Positions 22,913 through 29,574 of a stretch of 29,574 nucleotides of DNA are shown here, one piece after another. Both the position numbers and the translations under genes were made by a program. This DNA is from CAZKUN01 sp964555935. Lineage in GTDB: Bacteria; Armatimonadota; Zipacnadia; Zipacnadales; VGFC01. How positions within the stretch are numbered: position 1 is the stretch's first letter; each line of letters begins with the position of its first letter. The stretch covers positions 1 to 29,574 of the forward strand of contig CAZKUN010000101.1 in NCBI GenBank assembly GCA_964555935.1. The letters are read 5' to 3'. The notes beneath the pieces were generated by a model. It saw only the letters and a program-made list of their open reading frames with translations. It searched no databases and was not told the DNA's origin.

Positions 22913-24265
22913 ATGATCCAGCTCTGCCGGCCGCAGACGAATGCCGTGTTCCAGAGAGACGAGAACGGTGTAGCCAGTGTCCCGATCTCAGGCAACATCG
23001 ACGCCGCGGACGGCGCGCTGGTGAGAGCCCGCGTCTCGGGCGAGTGGACCGAGGTCGCGACGGTGCAGGCGGGTGCTTTCGCAGGCGAACTGCCCGGCCT
23101 GAGAACCGGTGGACCGCATGAACTCGAGATCGCCATCGGCGACCAGATGGCGAGCGTTGGTGACCTGATGGTCGGCGATCTCTTCATCCTGGCCGGACAG
23201 TCCAACATGGACGGCTGCGGCAAGCTGGTCGACTGCGAGGAGCCGCACGAGAGCGTGCGGTGCTTCTACTACGACGACCGTTGGGCGGTCGCCGAGGATC
23301 CCCTCTGCTGGTACAACGAGGCAGTCGATCCGGTCCACTGGGGCGAGGGCGTCACCGAGGAGAACCGCGCCGAGTGGATCCAGTTCGACCGCGACTTCCG
23401 CGTCGGCGGCGCAGGTCTGGGCGTGCGGTTCGGCAAGGAGATCCACGAACGCATCGGCGTGCCCGTCGGCTTGCTGGCCTGCTCCCACGGCGGAACGAGC
23501 CAGGAGCAGTGGAGCCCGAGACACGCGGACCTCGCGGGCAGGAGTCTATATGGCTCGATGCTTCGCCGCGTGGAAGCCGTGGGCGGGAAGGTCAAGGCCT
23601 GTCTCTGGTACCAGGGCGAGTCGGACGCTAACTCCGAGACGGCGCCGCTGTTCGAGAAGAACATGCGCGCGCTGATCGAGGCCATCCGCGCTGATCTCAG
23701 CCAGCCAGATCTGCCCTTCTTGCAGGTTCAGCTCGGACCGTTCTACAACGACGAGGGCTTCGATGCCTGGAACGATGTCCAGCTCACCCAACTCGCGCTC
23801 GAGGACCTGATCCATGGCGTCGCGACGGTCGCCGCTATCGACCTCGAGTTGTCTGACGCGATCCACATCAGCACGGGCAGCGGCATCCGCCTTGGCGAGC
23901 GCATGGCCCACGTCGCCCAACGGTTTGTGTACGGTGACGAGAGCAAGCAGTTTGGCCCCCGCCTGACCGACATCACGGTGAGCGCAGACCGCCGGACCAT
24001 CGAGCTACGCTTCACCGGCGTGAATGGATCTCTCCTTCCCGCATCCGGGTCCCCCGGCTTCACCATCGATGCCGGCGGCGAGCAAGTGGCGATCCCGGAG
24101 CGCGCGGTGAGAGACGCATCGACCGTAGTGCTCGGTCTGCGCGAGCCACTCCCGGCGAACGCGACGCTGTGGCACGGGCGGGGGCTGAATCCAGCGGTCG
24201 GATTGAGGGATGAGGCGGATCTGACGGTGCCGGTGTTTGCTCGCGACCTGACTGAGAGTGGATGA
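22913..24265 (+). CDS. SASA-family carbohydrate acetylesterase (sialate O-acetylesterase-like)
   Basis: 450 residues; AGGAGAG lies upstream of the ATG, 19 bases after the fucosidase stop. The protein matches PF03629: FILAGQSNMDGCG with S97 as nucleophile, then VGLLACSHGGTSQEQWSP, CLWYQGESDANS, and D315/H318 in ELSDAIHIST for the rest of the triad. A beta domain of about 80 residues precedes the catalytic core and another follows it. Family members remove O-acetyl groups from sialic acids or from plant glycans such as xylan, rhamnogalacturonan and xyloglucan. With no sialic-acid genes in view, plant or algal glycan deacetylation is more likely. No signal peptide is visible (MIQLCRPQTNAVFQRDE), which is unusual if it acts on intact polymer. 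Confidence 0.9.
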   Translation: MIQLCRPQTNAVFQRDENGVASVPISGNIDAADGALVRARVSGEWTEVATVQAGAFAGELPGLRTGGPHELEIAIGDQMASVGDLMVGDLFILAGQSNMDGCGKLVDCEEPHESVRCFYYDDRWAVAEDPLCWYNEAVDPVHWGEGVTEENRAEWIQFDRDFRVGGAGLGVRFGKEIHERIGVPVGLLACSHGGTSQEQWSPRHADLAGRSLYGSMLRRVEAVGGKVKACLWYQGESDANSETAPLFEKNMRALIEAIRADLSQPDLPFLQVQLGPFYNDEGFDAWNDVQLTQLALEDLIHGVATVAAIDLELSDAIHISTGSGIRLGERMAHVAQRFVYGDESKQFGPRLTDITVSADRRTIELRFTGVNGSLLPASGSPGFTIDAGGEQVAIPERAVRDASTVVLGLREPLPANATLWHGRGLNPAVGLRDEADLTVPVFARDLTESG

Positions 24266-25873
24266 CATGCACCACAGCACTGCTGCGGCGGTTGCGCTAC
24301 TCATCGCGCCCGCGCTTGCCGCCCAGAGCGCGCTGTCGATAGATGACTTCGAAAGCGGAATAACCGATTGGGCCGCGAGCGACCCCGAGGCGCATGCCGG
24401 CCGGGCACCGATGAGCGCGATGGATGCCACTGATGACTGCCGCGACGGCGCCGCCTCGATGCGCGTGACCTTCCGGTCAGGTAGCGGGTGGGCCGGGGTG
24501 CAACGCCGGATCGCCGAGGGGGCGGTCGCCGAGAGCGGAGCCGATGCGCTGGCGTTCTGGTTGAAGCCCCTGGCGAGCGAGGTCTCGCTCAACGTGCATC
24601 TGTTGGGGCAGGGCAGAGATTCCCACCGGGCGTTGGCGACCGTAGCCCTCGCGGGCCGGGAATGGCGCCGGGTGGTCATCCCGCTCAGCGAGTTCGAGGC
24701 GCAGGGCGACTACGATTTCACCCCAGGCGATATCGGCATCCTGCAGTTCGGCCTCATCGGCGAGTGGCCGGATGTGTCGTTCCTCGTCGATGGAATCGTC
24801 GCGGAACCCATCGGCCCTACCGGCGGACCCTTCTGGGACCTCTTCATCCCGTGCCATGGCGGCTGGGGGTTTCGCCAGGACTCGAAAATCGAAGTCCCTA
24901 ACTCCGGCGCGGACCAGATCGGCCGCGGCCTCGCGGAATTCGTCCACGGGCAGAGAAACCACCCCGACATGCGTTCGCCGATCGCCCTTCGAGTGAACTA
25001 CCCACAGGGCGGGCGATTTGCCGTGGTCATTCGAGAAACGTCAGGCGCGGGCGGCGGCGGCATCAGCATCAGTATCGATGGCGATGAGATACTGAGCGAA
25101 GAACACCTCGCCGATTCCGAGCGGGTGGTGTCCGACTACGCGGGCGAATATTCGGTCGCGGTCCCACCGGGCGATCACGTGATCGGCATCGACAATCCGG
25201 GGCCCGACTGGACGCGAGTGCGCGGGTATCGGCTCACCAATTACGTGCCATGGTACGCTTATGCGGACGGCCCGTCCGGGACGGTCTCCCTGCGGCTGAA
25301 CGACATGGCGGGCGGGGCCGTCGTCGACGCGGATGTCAAGGCTGATGTCGTCGGCATGCGCGTCCCGATGGAGATGGCTCAGCCCGGCGTCTACACGACG
25401 ACTCCACTCGCGGGAACGCTGGAGCGGGGCGTCTATCCCGTTCGCATCCACGCCGTTGCCGACGAGGAGATGCGAACCGAGGTCAAGCTCGAGATCGCGC
25501 GATCGAGGCTCGAGTTGACGCGGGCCGCATACGCGTTGGGCGAACCGATCGATCTGGCCGTTCGGTACCTCGATGAAGCGCGTCGCCCCATCGACGGGGC
25601 GCCCATCCGCGCAACGATCGCCGGGCGCGAACACAGACTCAACGGCGGAAGCCAGGCCGGATCGTACGTCGGGCGCGCGCCACGGCTCAGCCCTGGCAAG
25701 CATGTTGTTGAGTTGCGCGTGGATGGCGAGGACACAGCAGGCGAGGGCTTCATCTACGTGCATCCACCGTTTGGGCAGCAGATGGCCACGGAGCGCGTCC
25801 GGCTCGCGGATGGGCGCTTCGAGTTGAACGGCAGGCCGTGGTTGCCGGTGGGTTTCGCGACCGTCCATACCTT

Positions 25874-25900
25874 CACCCCGACCCGATTTCGCGGGCGGGT
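25874..25900 (+). other. First frameshift in the GH5-like gene (one extra base)
   Basis: Frame 0 gives FATVHTFTP up to about 25880 and the next frame gives DFAGGWVESSWSNAPDHV from about 25885. The segment is rich in C runs (CCCC at 25876-25879, CCC at 25882-25884). Removing one base there makes the protein continuous. Confidence 0.75.
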
Positions 25901-26423
25901 GGGTGGAGTCATCGTGGAGCAACGCGCCGGATCACGTGATCGCGGACTGGCTCGCGACGCTGGCGGCACAGGGCATCAACGTTGTCCGCATGGGGCTGAC
26001 CGTGCCGGGCGATGGTATCCCGGGCGATCTCGGCGGCGAGGTCGACGCGCGCGTCCTGAACCGGTTCGCCCGGTACGTTGAGATCGCCGACACGATGGGG
26101 CTGCGAGTGCTGCCTGTTCTGTACTGGGGGCACTATGGGACCTTCGGATTCGATGACGTGCCCGCCTACGAGCCGCTGATTACGCGTTGGGTGGATTGGT
26201 TTACGAACGTCGACGCGCTTGCGATCCAGCGCCGGTACGTGCGGGAAGTAGTCAGCCGATTCGCCGGCGATCCGCGCATCTTTGCGTGGGAACCGATGAA
26301 CGAGATCCAGCCATCGCCTGACGATGACCCGGGGATCGGGGTGGGCTGGACCAACGCGATATGCGAGACGATCCGTGAGGTCGACCCCGACTGCCTGGTG
26401 ACGGTCAGCGCCAACACGCCCGA

Positions 26424-26436
26424 GCCCTGGCCCATA
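26424..26436 (+). other. Second frameshift in the GH5-like gene (one missing base)
   Basis: Upstream reads VTVSANTPEPW; downstream resumes in the original frame as HIYYSRNSRVDFVNYHW. Inserting one G in TGGCCCAT gives TGGGCCCAT, encoding W-A-H, and the frames join cleanly. It exactly offsets the shift about 550 bases upstream. Confidence 0.78.
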
Positions 26437-27233
26437 TCTACTACTCGCGCAACAGTCGCGTGGACTTCGTCAACTACCACTGGTACCCGGACGCGATGCG
26501 CTTCCCTGGCGACCATGGCGATCGGGTGGCGGCGGCCAGCGCGATGAACCAACTCGGACCGATGCCTGCCATCATCGGCGAACTCGGGTGGACAGGACGT
26601 TTGCTCGGAGGTCTCTACCCGCAGGGGGTGCGGCTGACCACCCGCGATTTCCTGTGGCTGGCGGCGCTGTCTGGGTCGCCGGGAGCGATCGGCTGGGATG
26701 GCACGACCACAGCCCCGGGCGAGTTCCGCATGTTCGCGAAGATCCTAGGGGACGCCCGATTCGCGGGACTGCGCAAACGCCGATCCCCGCGCGCGGTAGC
26801 CGTGGGGGATCCCCGCGCCGAGTGTGACAACGTCACTCGCTTCGAGCACGCGTTCAGCAGGCTCGGCGTGGACTACGATGTCATCGAGGCGAACGCGCAT
26901 GCGCCCGGTCAGACATGGCTGGCCTCCGAGTTCGTCGAGCCGGAAGCGGACGCCATCATCGCGTGTTCGAGCGGCTACCGGGCCAAGGTGTGGGTCGGGC
27001 AGGATGGGAGCGTGCTGGCTTACGTGCGGAACGACGGAGGCACGGACGGCTATGGCAATCGCGTGTGTAGACCCGCGGAGTGCAAGCTGGACCTGCATCT
27101 ACCAACTCGCGCGACGGTGAAGGTGTTCGACTTGGACGGGCAGACGGTGGTCGCGGAGCGGGGCAGGGGGAAGGTCCACAAGATCAGACTGGGCGAGACG
27201 ACGCACGACTTCGTGGTGTGGGCGAGACCGTAG

Positions 27234-28205
27234 TTAGTCGCCCCCAAAGTACGGGCCGGCTGCCAACTCACGCGCGAACAGAGGTGATGGCGGGGGCTCG
27301 CAAGCGTCGACGCCCGACGCCACCTCAGCCGCGCTGCTATGCGCGACGCCGAGCGTCAGCACGGACATCGGAATCAACCGCAGGCCGGCAAGCCCCACGG
27401 GCAGGCCGATGAGCGACAACAGGAGCCACACGAGCGCGTCGATCAGCCGGTCGCCGGCATACGTCCTCGGATCCCACAGGCTGACGTATGCCCCGAGCCC
27501 GCGGCCCGCGCTCTCGCAGACGAGCCATGCGCTCAACGCTCCGCCGGCGAGCAGGACGACCGACGTGATGCCGTTGGTGATGAGCATCAGGCGCGCTTGG
27601 GAGACTATCTCGCGAGCGCCGCGCAGCGCGTCGCCGAGGGCGCATCTGAGCCTCACCCGTTCGCCGATGGCGAGGCACATGCAAAACCAGACGGCCGGCC
27701 ATAGCAGAGCAAACGCCCAATGCACGCAGACCAGACAGCAGATGAGGCCGGCGGCGCCTGATATGACCACCACATCGCGAAACGAGCGGAAGCCTGCGAG
27801 CCAGCCCTTGAATCCGAGTCGCCCCGTGCTCGCGGCCTGAGTGGCGATGTGGAGCAACCCGGCGAGGATCGGGGCGCCAAGCATGGCAAAGGCGGCAACC
27901 GCCCCCAGAGCCTCGATCAGACAACTTCGGCGCAATGCGCTGAGCGCGGCGTTCCCAGGAAGTGGCGCGGTAACGTGCCACCAACACTCCACCGTGATCA
28001 CGGTGGCGACGATCGGGACGGCGACGACCGCGGCTATGAATGCCGTGATTGCTATGCCCGCCAGCCAGCGGCCGCGCAGCAGGTCGGCCGCGGCCATGAC
28101 GGCGTCCGCGGGCCAGGTGAGTGCCGGGACAGTCTCGGGTGGCGCTATGGGGTGTTGGGCGCCGTGGCGCGGGGCGAGGCGCCCGGCATGTGGTTGGAAG
28201 TTCAT
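27234..28205 (-). CDS. Multi-pass integral membrane protein, function unknown
   Basis: 323 residues from the second of two tandem ATGs; GAGGG lies 6 bases upstream of this one, making it the better start (ATG 28208 and TTG 28211 also lie in frame). Hydrophobic spans lie at about 48-73 (AGIAITAFIAAVVAVPIVAT), 97-120 (ALGAVAAFAMLGAPILAGLL), 146-182 (long enough for two passes), 208-232 and 259-288, giving five or six helices. The cytoplasmic-looking loop between them is Arg-rich (GERVRLRCALGDALRGAREI). I do not recognise the family; the layout resembles small bacterial DUF4013-like membrane proteins, but this is only an impression. It is divergent from cutA (84-base gap) and convergent with the GH5-like gene, sharing no operon with the hydrolases. 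Confidence 0.78.
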   Translation of the reverse strand: MNFQPHAGRLAPRHGAQHPIAPPETVPALTWPADAVMAAADLLRGRWLAGIAITAFIAAVVAVPIVATVITVECWWHVTAPLPGNAALSALRRSCLIEALGAVAAFAMLGAPILAGLLHIATQAASTGRLGFKGWLAGFRSFRDVVVISGAAGLICCLVCVHWAFALLWPAVWFCMCLAIGERVRLRCALGDALRGAREIVSQARLMLITNGITSVVLLAGGALSAWLVCESAGRGLGAYVSLWDPRTYAGDRLIDALVWLLLSLIGLPVGLAGLRLIPMSVLTLGVAHSSAAEVASGVDACEPPPSPLFARELAAGPYFGGD

Positions 28206-28289
28206 CATCAACCCTCAATAACGCTGACGCAAGCAGCGGGGCAAGGTCTTGGTCAGCAATACGGAACACGGAATCTCGGAGGCCCTGCG

Positions 28290-28607
28290 ATGAGTGACTA
28301 CGTAGCCGTATTCGTGACTGCGCCGAGCAATGAGGAAGCCGAACGGATCGCGACGGAGTTGCTGGAGAAGAAGCTCGTAGCATGTGCCAACTTGGTGCCG
28401 CGCGTCACGTCGCTCTTCTGGTGGGAGGGCAAGATCGACCGGGCGGAAGAGGTGCTGATGGTCATGAAGACTCGGCGCGCGCGCCTGGAAGAGGTGACCG
28501 AGGCCGTCATCGCGGCGCACAGTTACGAGGTCTGCGAGGTTGTCGCGCTACCCATCGAGGGTGGGAGCGCCCCGTATTTGCAGTGGATCGACGACTCGGT
28601 GTCCTAA
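28290..28607 (+). CDS. cutA: CutA divalent-cation-tolerance family protein
   Basis: 105 residues, the normal CutA length. ATG 28290 is preceded by GGAGG at 28278-28282; the open frame extends upstream but without coding character. Family signatures are YVAVFVTAPSNEEAERIA, LVACANLVPRVTSLFWWEGK, VLMVMKTRRARLEEV, and the C-terminal SYEVCEVVALPIEGGSAPYL followed by W-I. CutA forms very stable trimers with a ferredoxin-like fold and was named for copper tolerance in Escherichia coli; its true role is still unclear. Its last 4 bases overlap the convergent gene on the minus strand. Confidence 0.96.
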   Translation: MSDYVAVFVTAPSNEEAERIATELLEKKLVACANLVPRVTSLFWWEGKIDRAEEVLMVMKTRRARLEEVTEAVIAAHSYEVCEVVALPIEGGSAPYLQWIDDSVS

Positions 28608-29574
28608 CGAGGGATCTCGACCACCCGCGAGGCGCCGACGAGTTGCCCGTCAACGATGCCCGACACGTTCACCTGAACCGCCCCGTAGTAGGGGACGTAC
28701 TCCTGAGCCTCGTAATCATACCGCGTTCCCAGTCGGCCGAGCGGGATACTCGCGGCCGCGCCGTCAGTCGAGGCAACTCGCACGCCCGGCAACGGCACGA
28801 TTCGCGCCTCCCAGCGCTTGACCGTGTTGGGCGGCGCCGCTCGAGCGGCTGTCGACAACACCCCATCCTCCACTTTGGTCAACACATAGAGCTTGGGTGG
28901 CGCGGCGGGTGGCGGGGCCTCCTCCGCGAAGTGGATGACCGCGCTGCGATGGCCCGGGACCGTCGCCTCAACGGACATCCTCGGACCACCCGCTCGACCC
29001 AGGTCATCGCCCGACGCCAGGTCTGTCACGCGGTAGTCTTGTGCCGAGAGCAGACCGGGCAGCATCTCGACCGACGCGTCGATCTCTACGCCGGAGATGT
29101 TCGTCAGAATCACCATGGCGCTGCGACCGTCAGACAGCGTGAATGCCTCGATCGCGGCGTTGGGCGCGACTTCGCGGCTGTAGCGCAGTTCCAACTCAAG
29201 CGCGCCTTCGACAGGCGCGTCGTCGATGCGCAGCCCGTTCCCTTCGCGCGATCCCCATACACCGAGGCGAACCGGCGGCAAATCACCTGACGCTCGGAGT
29301 CGAAGGTAATACGTGCCGGCGGGAAGCGCCTCGTCGAGCCGAATCTCGTGCCACGCGTTATCGGTCAACAAGTCGGCCGCGTAGACGCGACTGGCCACCA
29401 TGTCACCGTCGCGGAGCAGTTCCATGGTCAGCGTGCCGGACTCCAGCACGTTGTTGTAGGTCGGGTTCGATACCGAGATCGATAGCAGCCCCGGCTCTGC
29501 CTCAAATGTCTGTCCAATAGACTCGGCGGCGCCCAGGTCGTAGGGCATGTCGTGGCCCCGCTGCGTGGCGGCGA
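28604..29574 (-). CDS. Beta-rich secreted-type protein, C-terminal part (runs off window edge)
   Basis: Open on the minus strand from the window edge to a stop at 28604, about 323 codons seen. An internal ATG at 29548 is not a convincing start: the frame stays open above it (THE RGHD residues precede MPYDLG) and the protein begins mid-domain. Residues downstream of it (ESIGQTFEAEPGLLSISVSN) resemble a carbohydrate-binding or discoidin-like sandwich: AWHEIRLDEALPAGTYYLRL follows. Next is a segment typical of C-terminal domains of glycosidases (MVILTNISGVEIDASVEML), a Pro-rich break (EEAPPPAAPPK), and a final beta domain. Probably the tail of another extracellular hydrolase or binding protein; the catalytic part, if any, is outside the window. 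Confidence 0.7.
   Translation of the reverse strand, partial: AATQRGHDMPYDLGAAESIGQTFEAEPGLLSISVSNPTYNNVLESGTLTMELLRDGDMVASRVYAADLLTDNAWHEIRLDEALPAGTYYLRLRASGDLPPVRLGVWGSREGNGLRIDDAPVEGALELELRYSREVAPNAAIEAFTLSDGRSAMVILTNISGVEIDASVEMLPGLLSAQDYRVTDLASGDDLGRAGGPRMSVEATVPGHRSAVIHFAEEAPPPAAPPKLYVLTKVEDGVLSTAARAAPPNTVKRWEARIVPLPGVRVASTDGAAASIPLGRLGTRYDYEAQEYVPYYGAVQVNVSGIVDGQLVGASRVVEIPR

Larger units (their letters stand above)
24267..27233 (+). pseudogene. Exported GH5-like (cellulase-fold) hydrolase, split by two compensating frameshifts
   Basis: The reading frame is 0, then +1 from about 25880, then 0 again from about 26430; rejoined, it gives about 988 residues. The signal peptide is MHHSTAAAVALLIAPALAA. 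A GTG at 24258 overlapping the previous gene is an alternative start. Residues about 20-170 form a beta-sandwich starting LSIDDFESGITDW. Middle beta domains run to about 500. The catalytic part begins RFELNGRPWLPVGFATVHTF and continues INVVRMGLTVPG and LRVLPVLYWGHYG. FAWEPMNEIQ holds E679 as likely acid/base, and IIGELGW holds E772 as likely nucleophile, both typical of clan GH-A. VDFVNYHWYPDA also fits. All catalytic elements survive, so the breaks may be sequence errors. It is the last operon gene and abuts the convergent membrane-protein stop with no gap. Confidence 0.82.

Noticed and set aside
28382..29290. Open frame of 302 codons on the plus strand
   Set aside because: It overlaps cutA in another frame and is antisense to the beta-rich partial gene; composition is Arg-rich noise.
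1..29574. tRNA, rRNA, CRISPR arrays, transposases, integrases or att sites
   Set aside because: None seen on either strand; the only direct repeats found are the in-gene 78-bp units and the paralogous protein modules.

Overview
The window is GC-rich bacterial DNA, almost fully coding. It is dominated by secreted or glycan-directed hydrolases of poorly characterised families: DUF6259, DUF4838, GH29, SASA esterase, a GH5-like protein and a beta-helix protein. These sit beside an ECF sigma factor, CARDB/cohesin surface architecture and Tat-type leaders. That mix fits an environmental polysaccharide degrader of the Armatimonadota, Planctomycetota/Lentisphaerota or Hydrogenedentota type. The phylum cannot be fixed from the sequence: there is no rRNA, ribosomal protein or other marker gene, and no tRNA, CRISPR array or mobile element was seen.

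Layout. (1) 1-3702: the N-terminal part of an ECF sigma factor (minus strand, cut by the window edge), a Tat-exported metallophosphoesterase broken by one frameshift, and a convergent PHP/DUF3604-type protein with a propeller-like N-terminus. (2) 3771-10809: two large exported proteins in tandem, a DUF6259 glycosidase-like protein and a DUF4838 protein, both ending in a CBM9-like module. (3) 10969-17846: an exported protein with no recognised family, then a 1692-residue protein with a barrel-like N-terminus, four CARDB-like modules, glycine linkers and two cohesin-like domains. A perfect 11-bp hairpin lies just after it. (4) 18032-27233: a tight six-gene plus-strand operon encoding an amidohydrolase, a beta-helix (pectate-lyase-like) protein, a PEP-hydrolase-like TIM barrel (PF09370), a GH29 alpha-L-fucosidase with two F5/8 modules, a SASA acetylesterase and a GH5-like hydrolase. 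The last gene carries two mutually compensating frameshifts. (5) 27234-29574: a membrane protein (minus), cutA (plus) and the C-terminal part of a beta-rich secreted-type protein (minus, cut by the window edge).

How the genes may work together (inference): region 4 looks like a locus for a fucosylated, acetylated glycan, with exported or surface enzymes cutting and deacetylating it and cytosolic amidohydrolase and PF09370 enzymes processing a released acid or lactone. Region 2 adds two more large glycan-directed enzymes. The cohesin/CARDB protein of region 3 could be a surface scaffold, although no dockerin partner lies in the window. The three single-base frameshifts all fall in otherwise well-preserved genes, so sequencing or assembly indels are at least as likely as real decay.
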